DNA from: Rhizobiales bacterium Y(2018)
Lineage (GTDB): Bacteria; Pseudomonadota; Alphaproteobacteria; Rhizobiales; Aestuariivirgaceae
Length of the DNA stretch: 64,000 bases
NCBI GenBank assembly: GCA_005502925.1
Contig: SCPD01000007.1
Span: forward strand, 1 to 64,000
Direction: 5' to 3'
This document shows positions 34,454 through 42,969 of the stretch, one piece after another. Made by a program: the position numbers and the translations under genes. The notes under the pieces were generated by a model, which was not told the origin of the DNA, made no database searches, and was given only the letters and a program-made list of their open reading frames with translations. The first letter of the stretch is position 1. Every line of letters begins with the position of its first letter.

Positions 34454-34584
34454 TACCGGTTAACCGACATGCCAGCCATCCCGGATGATCGATTGCGCCG
34501 CTTCCGAAGTCGGACTTAAACTACGGATGAGACTCATGCCGGCTGCCAGTCCGACAGCAGTACCGAACTCAAGGGAACGCGACG

Positions 34585-37410
34585 ATGGCACATGTTTCAC
34601 GCAGGGATTTTCTCAAAACCGGTGTCGCCGCGGGCGTCGCGATCAAGGTCTCCTTCCTCTCAGCGCCGGTACAGGCCCGCCTCATCGAGACGCCGCCGCA
34701 TCCCGGGCCCGACTGGCTCAAACCCGACGGAAGACCGCGTTACCGCCTCGACGCCATCGCCAAGGTCACCGGCGAGAAGACCTTCGCGCGCGACTACCGC
34801 GCCCGCGATCTCGAAGGCTGGCCGAAGGACCAGTCACATGCCTTCCTGCTGCATGCGACCAAAGCCGATCAGGTTTTCGAAGGCGTCGATCTGAGCATTC
34901 TCGGCGACGATCTCAAGCCCGACCGGCTCGTGCTGCATGAGGATCTGGTCGCCGAGGGGATCGTCATTCCCGTGCCGGGCGATTTCTATGGCGACGTCTT
35001 TCTGGTGCCCAAAGGCCAGACGGCTCGCCTTCTCGGCCAGCCGGTGGCGCTGCTCGTCTACCACGACTTTGCCCGCTACGACGCGGCCAAGCGTCTCTTG
35101 CGTTTCGACGACAGGGTCGTGCGTTATGGCGCCAAGGCGCCCTACTCGCATCCGCCGCATTATGGCGCGGCGCGCTATGTCCGCATCGATGGCGGTGATC
35201 CATTTGCCGAAGACAGATATTCACCGCTCAAGGACACGGTGATCTATGGCGGCTTCTCGGGCGATGATCCCGCCTGGCCTCCGGCCGGGGATGGTGACGC
35301 GATGGCGCGCGGCATGACGGCCGCCGCCGAGATCGAGAAAGAGATCGCCGCCGCCGGTCAGGATGCCCTGGTGCTCAAACACCAGTATTTCTCGCAGTCG
35401 ATCGATGCCTCGGCGATGGAAGCCGACAATGGCAATGTCTGGTACGATCCCACGACCGGCGTTCTGCATATGATGGTGGCGACCCAGTCGCCTTATGAGG
35501 TGGCCGAAGTCGCCGCCATCCTGGTCTCGAAGTCGAAATTCAAGCTGGGCACAGTCGATCTCAAGGCCGGCTACACGGTAGGCTACGGCACCAAGGACCA
35601 TTCGATCTTTCCGTTCTTCTGCGTTTTGGCCGGGCTCTATGGCGACGGCCGGCCGGTGCGGCTCGCCAATGACCGCTATGAGCAGTTCCAGATGGGCCTC
35701 AAGCGGCACGCTTTCTGGATGGACAATGTGCTGGTGATCGACCGCGCCACGGCCAAGATCCGCGCCATGACCGGGCATTTCAAGAATGACGGCGGCGGGC
35801 GCGCCAATTTCTCCTTCTCGGTCGGATTCGTCGGTGCCACCGCGGCGCAATCGATCTACTATTTGCCGAAGAGCGATTTCTCCGGCGCGGCAATCGCCTC
35901 GCGCGCCGTCGATGCGGGCTCGACCCGCGGCTATGGCACGCTGCAATCCATGTCGGCGACCGAGATGATGATCGACGAGGCGGCCGAGCTTTTGAGCGTC
36001 GACGCCATCGATCTCAGGCTCGCGAATGTCTTCAAGTCCGGCATGAAGAATACACAAGGCGCGATCCCTGCCGGCGCCTTGCGCAATGAAGAGATCCTGC
36101 TGAAGGCGCGCCAGCATCCGCTGTGGCGCGACCGTCTGACGAAGAAGGCCGAATTCGAGGCCGCCAATCCCGGCAAGCGTTATGGCGTAGGCTACGGCCA
36201 TGTCCAGAAGGACTATGGCACGGGCGCCGAGGCCGCCATCGCCTCGATCGAGTTCGATGCGACCGGGCGCTTGAGCTTCGCCCATGTGGCGCATGAGATC
36301 GGCACCGGCACCACGACGTCGCAGGCCATCATGGTCGGCGACATATTGGGCCGCGTGCCGGATGAGACTCACTACGCCAAGGTGGTCTGGCCGCAAATGC
36401 CGCTCGAGACCACTGAAGAGCCTTATACGATGAGCCAGGCGGACGAAGACCAGCGCAAGCAGAATCCACGCTGGACGCCGAGCTTCACCTCTCCGATGAG
36501 CGCCACCAACAGCGTCTATTATCTGGGCCATGCGACGCGCGAGGCGGCCCGCGCGCTGCTCGATCTCGCGATCTGGCCCGCCGCTTTGGCGCTGTGGTCG
36601 CGCGGCATCGGCGGCGGCGCGATCGCGCCCTATACGGTCCGGCGCGAGGAGCTGCGTCTCGCCCATGGCATGGTCAATGCCGGCGGCTTGCCGCCGCTCA
36701 GCCTTGGCGATGTCGCCGCCGAAGCGCATCGACAAGGTCTCATCACCGGCGTCACCGTGCACAGCTTCAACCGCTGGCAATGGGCGGAAGCCGAGTTCGA
36801 TATTCCGGGCGCCGGACGCCACAAGCTGCCGGTCGATGCGCTGGCCCTCAAATATGGCGACGGCGCGCCGGATGATCGCAAGGCGTTGCAGACGCTCGAC
36901 GGCTGGCAGTTCATCGACCGCGCCGGCGTCACCTATCCGCCCACCCAGCGCAACAATGCCGGCGTCACATATTACGCGCCGATGGCGACCTTTGCCGAAG
37001 TCGTCGTCGATATCGGCTCCGGCGAGGTGACGCTCCTGTCGCATCATTCGATCATGGAATGCGGCACCCAGATCGTGCCGGAGCTCGTCTCGGGCCAGAT
37101 CCAGGGCGGCATCGCCATGGGGGTCGGCCATGCGCTCAAGGAGTATCTGCCGCTATACGAGGATGGTCCGGGTGACGGCACCTGGAACTGGAACCGTTAT
37201 GAGCTGCCGCGTTCCAAGGATGTCGCGGTGTGGACACAGACCGCCGAAATCTTAGCACCGTTGTCGGAGACCGACGCGCCCAAGGGCATCGCCGAGGTGG
37301 TGATGATCGCCATCGTGCCGGCCATCGCCAATGCGGTCGCGCAGGCGATCGGCCGGCGCTTCTACGCATTGCCGATCACCGCGGAAAAGATCAGGGAGGC
37401 GCTGGCATGA
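34585..37410 (+). CDS. Tat-exported molybdopterin-binding subunit, aldehyde/xanthine dehydrogenase family
   Basis: This is the large molybdenum subunit, 941 residues, of the xanthine oxidase family. The Tat signal SRRDFLKTGVAAGVAI at residues 5-20 directs the folded enzyme to the periplasm. Family features are the first domain YRLDAIAKVTGEKTFARDY, GYGHVQKDYGTGAEAA, HEIGTGTTTSQ, and the active-site Glu near residue 904 in APKGIAE. It resembles isoquinoline oxidoreductase- or aldehyde dehydrogenase-type large subunits with a split architecture. The substrate is unknown, likely an aldehyde or N-heterocycle. The next gene starts within its stop codon (ATGA). Confidence 0.88.
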   Translation: MAHVSRRDFLKTGVAAGVAIKVSFLSAPVQARLIETPPHPGPDWLKPDGRPRYRLDAIAKVTGEKTFARDYRARDLEGWPKDQSHAFLLHATKADQVFEGVDLSILGDDLKPDRLVLHEDLVAEGIVIPVPGDFYGDVFLVPKGQTARLLGQPVALLVYHDFARYDAAKRLLRFDDRVVRYGAKAPYSHPPHYGAARYVRIDGGDPFAEDRYSPLKDTVIYGGFSGDDPAWPPAGDGDAMARGMTAAAEIEKEIAAAGQDALVLKHQYFSQSIDASAMEADNGNVWYDPTTGVLHMMVATQSPYEVAEVAAILVSKSKFKLGTVDLKAGYTVGYGTKDHSIFPFFCVLAGLYGDGRPVRLANDRYEQFQMGLKRHAFWMDNVLVIDRATAKIRAMTGHFKNDGGGRANFSFSVGFVGATAAQSIYYLPKSDFSGAAIASRAVDAGSTRGYGTLQSMSATEMMIDEAAELLSVDAIDLRLANVFKSGMKNTQGAIPAGALRNEEILLKARQHPLWRDRLTKKAEFEAANPGKRYGVGYGHVQKDYGTGAEAAIASIEFDATGRLSFAHVAHEIGTGTTTSQAIMVGDILGRVPDETHYAKVVWPQMPLETTEEPYTMSQADEDQRKQNPRWTPSFTSPMSATNSVYYLGHATREAARALLDLAIWPAALALWSRGIGGGAIAPYTVRREELRLAHGMVNAGGLPPLSLGDVAAEAHRQGLITGVTVHSFNRWQWAEAEFDIPGAGRHKLPVDALALKYGDGAPDDRKALQTLDGWQFIDRAGVTYPPTQRNNAGVTYYAPMATFAEVVVDIGSGEVTLLSHHSIMECGTQIVPELVSGQIQGGIAMGVGHALKEYLPLYEDGPGDGTWNWNRYELPRSKDVAVWTQTAEILAPLSETDAPKGIAEVVMIAIVPAIANAVAQAIGRRFYALPITAEKIREALA

Positions 37411-37952
37411 CGATCGCGCTCAAGAAGCTGTCGCTCACCGTCAACGGCAAGGCCATCGACCCGGTGGATGTGCCCGACACCATGATGATGCAGGACTTCC
37501 TCTATGAATATCTCAATCTCACCGGCGCCCGAATGGGCTGCGGCCAGGGCATCTGCCATGCCTGCACGGTGATCGTCGAGAATGACGACGGCACGCTGGC
37601 GGAGATGCGCACCTGCATCACCGGTGCGCACTGGTTCGAAGGCAGGAAGGTGCGTACCATTGAAGGCCACGCGAAGCGCGATGCGAGCGGTGCCATCACC
37701 CAGCTTACACCGGTGCAGCAGGCCTTCATCGAGCACTTCTCCTTCCAATGCGGCTACTGCACGCCGGGCTTCGTCACCGGCGCCACGGTGCTGCTCGATG
37801 AATTGAAACGCAAACCGGTGGCACGCGCCGATCTCGAGCGCACCATCAGCGAGGCGCTCGACAAGCACATCTGCCGCTGTACCGGCTATGTCCGCTATTA
37901 CGAGGCGGTCCGCGACGTCATCCTCAACACCCCTGGCCTCATCAAAGCGTAA
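37407..37952 (+). CDS. 2Fe-2S subunit of molybdenum hydroxylase
   Basis: This 181-residue protein carries two [2Fe-2S] centres. The plant-ferredoxin-like N-terminal domain has CGQGICHAC with a further Cys in RTCI. The C-terminal four-helix domain has CGYCTPGF and CRCTGY. There is no signal peptide, so it probably travels to the periplasm as a passenger of the Tat-signalled large subunit. The start ATGA overlap with the large-subunit gene shows coupling. Confidence 0.93.
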   Translation: MTIALKKLSLTVNGKAIDPVDVPDTMMMQDFLYEYLNLTGARMGCGQGICHACTVIVENDDGTLAEMRTCITGAHWFEGRKVRTIEGHAKRDASGAITQLTPVQQAFIEHFSFQCGYCTPGFVTGATVLLDELKRKPVARADLERTISEALDKHICRCTGYVRYYEAVRDVILNTPGLIKA

Positions 37953-37957
37953 TCGTC

Positions 37958-39250
37958 ATGAACAAACGCACCGTGCTGTGGACCGCGATCGTGCTGGCCC
38001 TGCTCGCCTTGCTGGCGCTGGGCAGCGTCTTCTTCGGCCTCTTCGAGAAGAGCGTGGTGGCGAAGGATGTCGACCAGCCGCTGAGTCCTGAGCAGATGAA
38101 GACGCTGGCGGCGCGCGGCGCCTATGTCGCGGTCGCCGCCGATTGTTATGCCTGCCATACCGCCAAGGGCGGTGCGCCCTGGGCCGGCGGCCTGCCCTTC
38201 ACGACGCCCTTCGGCACGATCTACGCCACCAATATTTCACCCGACAAGGAGCATGGCATCGGCAACTGGACACGGGCGGATTTCCACCGCGCCGTGCGCG
38301 ACGGCGTCGGCAAGGGCGACACACATCTCTATCCGGCCATGCCTTATGCCTCCTACCGTCTGATGACGGCCGAGGATGTCGATGCGGTCTATGCCTATCT
38401 CATGAGCCGGCCACCGATGAAGGTCGCCAATAAGCCGAACGACTTGAACTTCCCCTTCAACATCCGCAGGGTCCTGACCTTCTGGAATCTCGTGAACCTT
38501 CCCGCCGACATGCCGCCGCTCGACGCGGCGCGGTCCGAGATCTGGAATCGCGGCCGCTATGTCGTCGACGCGCTCGGCCATTGCGGCGAATGCCACACGC
38601 CGCGAAACATCATGCAGGGCATGAAGGCGAGTGAATATCTCAAAGGCGCGGTGCTCGAAGGTGTCGTCGCGCCCGACATCACCAAGGACGGCCTGGCACG
38701 CATGGGCTTCGATCCGGTGCTGCTGCCGGCCTTCATGAAATCCGGCATCTCGGCGCAAGGCGCCATGACCAACCAGATGTTCGAGGTCGTGCATTTCTCG
38801 ACCCAATATATGACGGATGACGATCTCGCCGCGATGTCGGCCTATCTGTCCGACCTCGACAAGCTGCCTGACAAACCCGCCTCTCCCACGCAGCCCAAGC
38901 CGGTCGCCGTGGCACCGGAGCTCGCCACCGCGGCGCGCGGCAACTATCTGTCGCTCTGTTCCGGTTGCCACGGCATCGAGGGCCAGGGCATTCCGCATGT
39001 GGTGGTGCCCTTGTCGACCAATGCGTCGCTCCGGCTCGCCACCGCGCGCAACCTTATCCGCGCCGTGCTCGAGGGCATTCCGGCGCAGCATTTCCCCGGC
39101 CTCGAACGCATGCAGCCCATGCCGGGCTTCAAGGATCAGCTGGACGACCGGCAGGTGGCCGATCTCGCCAACTGGATGCGCGCCCAATGGGGCGGCGAAG
39201 AACCGAATGTGAAGCCGGAGGACGTCGCCCAGATCCGCCGGGGCGAGTGA
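37958..39250 (+). CDS. membrane-anchored three-haem cytochrome c subunit
   Basis: This 430-residue protein has an N-terminal membrane helix (VLWTAIVLALLALLALGSVFFG) and three CxxCH haem sites: CYACH at residues 63-67, CGECH near 209-213, and CSGCH near 334-338. It is the usual electron-accepting subunit of periplasmic dehydrogenases such as the aldehyde or gluconate enzymes, passing electrons to the quinone pool or terminal oxidase. It begins five bases after the 2Fe-2S gene. No FAD subunit is present, so electrons go from the iron-sulfur centres directly to haem. Confidence 0.92.
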   Translation: MNKRTVLWTAIVLALLALLALGSVFFGLFEKSVVAKDVDQPLSPEQMKTLAARGAYVAVAADCYACHTAKGGAPWAGGLPFTTPFGTIYATNISPDKEHGIGNWTRADFHRAVRDGVGKGDTHLYPAMPYASYRLMTAEDVDAVYAYLMSRPPMKVANKPNDLNFPFNIRRVLTFWNLVNLPADMPPLDAARSEIWNRGRYVVDALGHCGECHTPRNIMQGMKASEYLKGAVLEGVVAPDITKDGLARMGFDPVLLPAFMKSGISAQGAMTNQMFEVVHFSTQYMTDDDLAAMSAYLSDLDKLPDKPASPTQPKPVAVAPELATAARGNYLSLCSGCHGIEGQGIPHVVVPLSTNASLRLATARNLIRAVLEGIPAQHFPGLERMQPMPGFKDQLDDRQVADLANWMRAQWGGEEPNVKPEDVAQIRRGE

Positions 39251-39293
39251 CGCCGGCCGCCACGCAGCTGATCATCAAGAAGAAGGGCTGAGG

Positions 39294-39689
39294 TCACCTC
39301 CGCAACGGAAACAGCGCACGCAGGCGTTCATCACGCAGATAGAGACCGCCCCACATCAAGAGCCCGAGATAGACGCCGAAAAGGAGATGGCTGAAGATCG
39401 GGCTGCCGAGGCGCAGATGGGTGGCGATGGCGCCCCCCAGATAGCCGGTCAAAAGCACGGCGCCGAGCAGCGACGTGCGCGGATAGACATAAAATGCGGT
39501 GCAGATGAGCGCCAGAATGCCGAGGCCACGCGCCATCGCGGGGCTGGCGGGATAACCGATCTCAATCATGGTTTGCAGCACGATGTCGAGCGGCGGCAGC
39601 TTGATGACGCCGTCGAAAATCATGAACAGGACGAACAGCCCGCTCAAGCCATAGCCGATCCAGTTTGTCGTTTTGCTGCCCGTAGCCAT
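39294..39689 (-). CDS. DoxX-like small membrane protein
   Basis: This 131-residue protein has four hydrophobic segments. The opening NWIGYGLSGLFVLFMIFDGVIKLPP and middle GYPASPAMARGLGILALICTAFYVYPRTSLLGAVLLTGYLGGA (in parts) are typical of DoxX-like (PF13564-type) proteins, often linked to VOC and AraC genes. Function is unknown. It is the last gene of the minus-strand group that begins with bdcR. Confidence 0.82.
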   Translation of the reverse strand: MATGSKTTNWIGYGLSGLFVLFMIFDGVIKLPPLDIVLQTMIEIGYPASPAMARGLGILALICTAFYVYPRTSLLGAVLLTGYLGGAIATHLRLGSPIFSHLLFGVYLGLLMWGGLYLRDERLRALFPLRR

Positions 39690-39703
39690 ATCAGTCTGCT
39701 CCC

Positions 39704-40126
39704 TTAACCTTTTATCGCGCCGCCGCTTACCATCCAGGGCGTTCCGAAGCGATCGATCACCATGCCGAAGGCCTTGGCGAAGAAGGACGGCTGCAATGGC
39801 ACGAGGACGTGTCCGCTATCGGCCAGGCCAGCGAAGATGCGTACCGCCTCCTGCTCCGATTCGTAGTCGAGCGTAACCGAGAATCCCTTCATGCATTCAT
39901 AAGCACCGCCACCCGCCCAGTCGCTCGCCATGAGGACATCGCCATTGGCGAATGTGAGTTGCGCATGCAGGACCGTGTCGGCGCTGCCGGGCGGTGTCTG
40001 CGGCGATGGCGGCAGGTCGCCATATTTGATGAGACGGTCGAGCTTGGCTCCAAGAACCTTCTCATAAAAGCGCATGGCCTCGCCGGCCGTGCCGTTGAAA
40101 GAGAGATAGGTGCTGATCTGGCGCAT
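39704..40126 (-). CDS. VOC family protein, PhnB-like
   Basis: This 140-residue protein has the glyoxalase/bleomycin-resistance fold in its PhnB-type form: ISTYLSFNGTAGEAMRFYEKVLGA, HAQLTFANGDVLMASD, SVTLDYESEQEAVRIF and DRFGTPWMV. Family members lack a fixed catalytic role. The ATG at 40126 follows AAAGGAAG; the frame reads back to 40183 but that part is unconserved. It lies between a DoxX-like gene and an AraC regulator. Confidence 0.88.
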   Translation of the reverse strand: MRQISTYLSFNGTAGEAMRFYEKVLGAKLDRLIKYGDLPPSPQTPPGSADTVLHAQLTFANGDVLMASDWAGGGAYECMKGFSVTLDYESEQEAVRIFAGLADSGHVLVPLQPSFFAKAFGMVIDRFGTPWMVSGGAIKG

Positions 40127-40185
40127 GGGGTCTTCCTTTTCATCCCGCAAATCGGCAGCGCGGGAGGCGGACCATAAGCGCATCG

Positions 40186-40890
40186 CTAGGGATCTGTTTT
40201 GTACAGAAACGACAATTGCTCGTCCTGGCGCAGAACACCCGCCGGGGTCTGACCGACGAGGCGCTTGAGCGCACGGGTCATATGCGGCTGGTCGAAGAAC
40301 CCCGCTTCATGGACGGTGTCGAGAATGGAACGGCCGTCCTTCAGAAGCTGGACGGCCCGCCGCGCCCGTTCGATCTGCCGGAAGGTGCTGTGGGTCATGC
40401 CGGTCGCATGACGAAAATGACGCTGAGCCGAGCGCAGCGACAGCGCCTGTTCATCGCCCGCGAGCCCTTCGGTGATGGCCTGATTGCGGGTGATGAGACC
40501 GCTCTTCACCAGGCGCGACACGAAATCTTCCGCCGTCTCGAAATCGGGATATTCCCACTCAGCGCCATCGAGCCAGACACCACGCCCGGCCATGTCGGGC
40601 ATATCCTTGTCGTTACGGTCGATGAGCGCGCTCACCGGCAGAGACGGCATGAAGGTACCGAGCTTGAAGCGGATGCCGAACCATTCGCCGTCGGCCGGAC
40701 AATCGGCCAGCGTCGCTTTCGTCTCCGGTCCTCTGATCGTCAGAAAAGTCCTGCCCTTGACGCGCGACACCGCCATTTCCCAATGCGGCGAGGCGATGGA
40801 ATGGAATTGTCCGGCGCGCTCGCTGTGACAGCGCCAGACCCTTTCGATGAAGGGCGAGTCCGATGGCCGGTCGTTAAAGACGAGGAACAA
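40186..40890 (-). CDS. AraC-type helix-turn-helix regulator
   Basis: This protein, about 234 residues, has an AraC-type C-terminal domain (ALSLRSAQRHFRHATGMTHSTFRQIERARRAVQLLKDG, then SILDTVHEAGFFDQPHMTRALKRLVGQTPAGVLR, in parts) and an N-terminal cupin-like region. It overlaps or abuts the bdcR stop at 40905 and is probably cotranscribed with it. The best ribosome-binding site (AGGAG) lies eight bases ahead of a TTG at 40890, so I use that start; a TTG at 40908 is an alternative. Confidence 0.78.
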   Translation of the reverse strand: MFLVFNDRPSDSPFIERVWRCHSERAGQFHSIASPHWEMAVSRVKGRTFLTIRGPETKATLADCPADGEWFGIRFKLGTFMPSLPVSALIDRNDKDMPDMAGRGVWLDGAEWEYPDFETAEDFVSRLVKSGLITRNQAITEGLAGDEQALSLRSAQRHFRHATGMTHSTFRQIERARRAVQLLKDGRSILDTVHEAGFFDQPHMTRALKRLVGQTPAGVLRQDEQLSFLYKTDP

Positions 40891-40904
40891 GATGTGTTCT
40901 CCTC

Positions 40905-41504
40905 TCAACCTTGCTTGGCTTCACGTAGGAAGGCGCGGCCGATTGCTTCCGCGAAAGATTTGAGCGCCGCGGCGCTCGCCCCGTCACGAGCCGAGCCCGA
41001 CATGCCTTCGAGGGCGATGACGACAAGATCGGCCAGCGTCTCGGCCTTGGTCGGATACCGGGACGCGATGAAATCGCGAAGCGCCGTACGGCTGGCTTTC
41101 TTGTAGGAAGCGATGATGGCCTTCGCCTCCGGATCGGCGCTGTTGCGCGCCCCATCGAGCACCAGACAGCCGGCAACGCCGTCATGTTCGGGATAGACTT
41201 CCGCCGCAACGAGCAGCATGCGTTCGATGACCTCGCTCACCGTACCGCCCGAGGCTTGGGCGCGGCCGAACACATTGGCATCGCTCGTCGAATAGTGTTC
41301 GACGGCGCGCTCGAACAGGCCCGCTTTACTGCCGAAGGCGGCATAGAAGCTTGGCGGTTTGATGCCGAGCTCGGTGCCGAGTTCCGCCACACCCACTGCA
41401 TCATAACCGCGGCGATGGAAGAGCCGCACGGCCTTATGGACTGCCTCCTCCATGTCGAAGGAGCGTGGCCTGCCGCGCTGGTCTAATTTTTTTGTAGCGA
41501 CCAC
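40905..41504 (-). CDS. bdcR: TetR-family repressor, BdcR-like
   Basis: This 199-residue regulator has an N-terminal TetR helix-turn-helix: RGRPRSFDMEEAVHKAVRLFHRRGYDAVGVAEL, then LGIKPPSFYAAFGSKAGLFERAVEHY. It is strongly similar to E. coli BdcR from memory, and is divergent from a BdcA-like gene exactly as in E. coli. The start is a GTG at 41504, after AAGGA nine bases upstream. It begins within a copy of the operator seen at 41495-41506, so it is very likely autorepressed. Confidence 0.88.
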   Translation of the reverse strand: MVATKKLDQRGRPRSFDMEEAVHKAVRLFHRRGYDAVGVAELGTELGIKPPSFYAAFGSKAGLFERAVEHYSTSDANVFGRAQASGGTVSEVIERMLLVAAEVYPEHDGVAGCLVLDGARNSADPEAKAIIASYKKASRTALRDFIASRYPTKAETLADLVVIALEGMSGSARDGASAAALKSFAEAIGRAFLREAKQG

Positions 41505-41553
41505 TAAAATAATCCTTGCGCCCCTCGCGACCTCACATATATAGCGATCACTA
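41495..41553. promoter_or_regulatory. twin BdcR operators and overlapping divergent promoters
   Basis: Two imperfect palindromes, TAGCGACCACTA (41495-41506) and TAGCGATCACTA (41542-41553), are related as inverted copies of TAGYGRTCRCTACA. The second overlaps the shared -10 TATATA (41538-41543). On the plus strand this -10 has TTGCGC (41516-41521) at 16 bases, and on the minus strand CTTGCA (41565-41560) at 16 bases, so one -10 may serve both directions. Confidence 0.65.
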
Positions 41554-41575
41554 CATAAATGCAAGGAGAGCTCAG

Positions 41576-42289
41576 ATGACCGATTTTTCGGGAAAGAACG
41601 TCCTGGTGCTGGGTGGCAGCCGTGGCATCGGCGCCGCCATCGTTCGCCGTTTCGCCAAGGGCAATGGCAAAGTCGCCTTCACCTATGCGGGGTCCCAGGA
41701 GGCGGCGCAAAAACTCGCCGCCGAGACCGGCGCGGTGGCCATCCAGACCGACAGTGCCGACCGTGACGCGCTGATCGCCACGGTCGCCGGCCGTGGCGCG
41801 CTCGACATTCTCGTCATCAATGCCGGCATCGCCGCTATCGGCGATCCGCTGACATTCGAACCGGACGCCATCGACCGGATGATCGATATCAATGTGCGGG
41901 CGCCCTATCACGCCGCCGTCGAAGCGGCCCGAAAAATGAACGACAATGGCCGCATCATCGTGATCGGCTCGGTCAACGGCGATCGTATGCCGTTTGCCGG
42001 TGGCGCCGCCTATGCGCTTACCAAATCCGCCGTACAGGGCATGGTCCGCGGCCTTGCCCGCGACTTCGGCCAACGCGGCATAACCGTCAACAGCGTGCAG
42101 CCCGGCCCGACCGACAGCGACATGAATCCGGCCGACGGCCCGTTTGCCGATTTCGCGCGCAGTTTCATGGCCATCAAGCGGCATATCGATGCCGACGAGA
42201 TCGCCGAATACACGGCCTTCCTCGCCGGCCCCCATGGCGCGATGATCACCGGCGCGTTTCAGACGATCGACGGCGGCTTCGGCGCCTGA
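41576..42289 (+). CDS. bdcA: SDR oxidoreductase, BdcA-like
   Basis: This 237-residue short-chain dehydrogenase family protein has GGSRGIGAAIVRRF (cofactor loop), NAG at LVINAGIAA, and a catalytic SVNGDRMPFAGGAAYALTKSA with Ser, Tyr and Lys. Length and sequence match E. coli BdcA, described as a cyclic-di-GMP-binding biofilm dispersal mediator, including HAAVEAARKM, GPTDSDMNPADGP and the terminal FGA. The ATG at 41576 follows AAGGAGAG. It is controlled by the divergent BdcR repressor through the operators at 41495-41553. Confidence 0.92.
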   Translation: MTDFSGKNVLVLGGSRGIGAAIVRRFAKGNGKVAFTYAGSQEAAQKLAAETGAVAIQTDSADRDALIATVAGRGALDILVINAGIAAIGDPLTFEPDAIDRMIDINVRAPYHAAVEAARKMNDNGRIIVIGSVNGDRMPFAGGAAYALTKSAVQGMVRGLARDFGQRGITVNSVQPGPTDSDMNPADGPFADFARSFMAIKRHIDADEIAEYTAFLAGPHGAMITGAFQTIDGGFGA

Positions 42290-42297
42290 TCGCAACA

Positions 42298-42921
42298 TCA
42301 CGATGCAGTCTTTCGCGGCGAGGCGAACAGCGCCTCGATATAGCGCCGCAAATGGACGAGGCACTGGGCCCCCGCGTCGGGGTCCTGCTTCGCTTTGGCG
42401 AGGATCAGCGCGCCCTGGATGACCGCCTGCATATGCAGCGCGAGACTGTCGGGCGTCCAGCTGCCGTCGCTGCCATATTTGTCGATCGCCGCCGCGATGT
42501 CCTTGGCGAGCCCAGTGCCATGCCGGTCGAAGGTGGCCGTGCAGGCATCGCGGATCTGCGGATGGGACAGATAGACCTCCTGCACCAGCGTGCCGCCGAA
42601 ACAGGTGAACTGGAGAAGTTCACCCTGCATCGCACCTTTGCGAAAGTCGACATATGCCAGAAGCCGGTCCACCGGATCGGGCAGCGTCTGATAGGGTGCG
42701 GCGGCGAAGAGCGCGCAGGCATACTCGCCCCAATGCCCCGCCGCTTCGATGGCAAGCTCCTCCTTGCTTTTGAAATGGTGGAAGAAGCTGCCCTTGGTGA
42801 GCCCCGCCTCGGCGCAGATGTCCTCGATCCGCGTCGCGGCATAACCCTTGGCGCGGAAGACTTTCAGGGCGGCATCCAGAATTTTGGTCTTCGACTCGTG
42901 TCTTGCGTCTTGTGTCTGCAT
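42298..42921 (-). CDS. TetR-family regulator
   Basis: This 207-residue regulator has the helix-turn-helix GYAATRIEDICAEAGLTKGSFFHHFKSKEELA. The C-terminal part, with GALILAKAKQD near the end, is of the TetR_C_16 or related type, often seen in redox or antibiotic regulation. The ATG at 42921 gives a sensible start; the upstream frame reads through the operator region. It is preceded by a promoter whose spacer contains a palindrome (42944-42961), suggesting autoregulation. The gene at 42966 ends inside that promoter. Confidence 0.85.
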   Translation of the reverse strand: MQTQDARHESKTKILDAALKVFRAKGYAATRIEDICAEAGLTKGSFFHHFKSKEELAIEAAGHWGEYACALFAAAPYQTLPDPVDRLLAYVDFRKGAMQGELLQFTCFGGTLVQEVYLSHPQIRDACTATFDRHGTGLAKDIAAAIDKYGSDGSWTPDSLALHMQAVIQGALILAKAKQDPDAGAQCLVHLRRYIEALFASPRKTAS

Positions 42922-42940
42922 TTCATACCTGCTGGCAGGC

Positions 42941-42969
42941 AAAATACCTACCAGTTGGTATGCTGTCAA
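42941..42969 (-). promoter_or_regulatory. promoter and operator of the TetR gene
   Basis: Minus-strand TTGACA (42969-42964), 17 bases, TATTTT (42946-42941). Within it ATACC and GGTAT form the 18-base dyad 42944-42961 (7 of 9 positions symmetrical). An operator inside the spacer fits autorepression. Confidence 0.7.

Noticed and set aside
35221-37131. 636-codon open frame opposite the molybdenum subunit
   Set aside because: Antisense of a clear gene with intact active-site motifs; composition is that of reverse-strand shadow.
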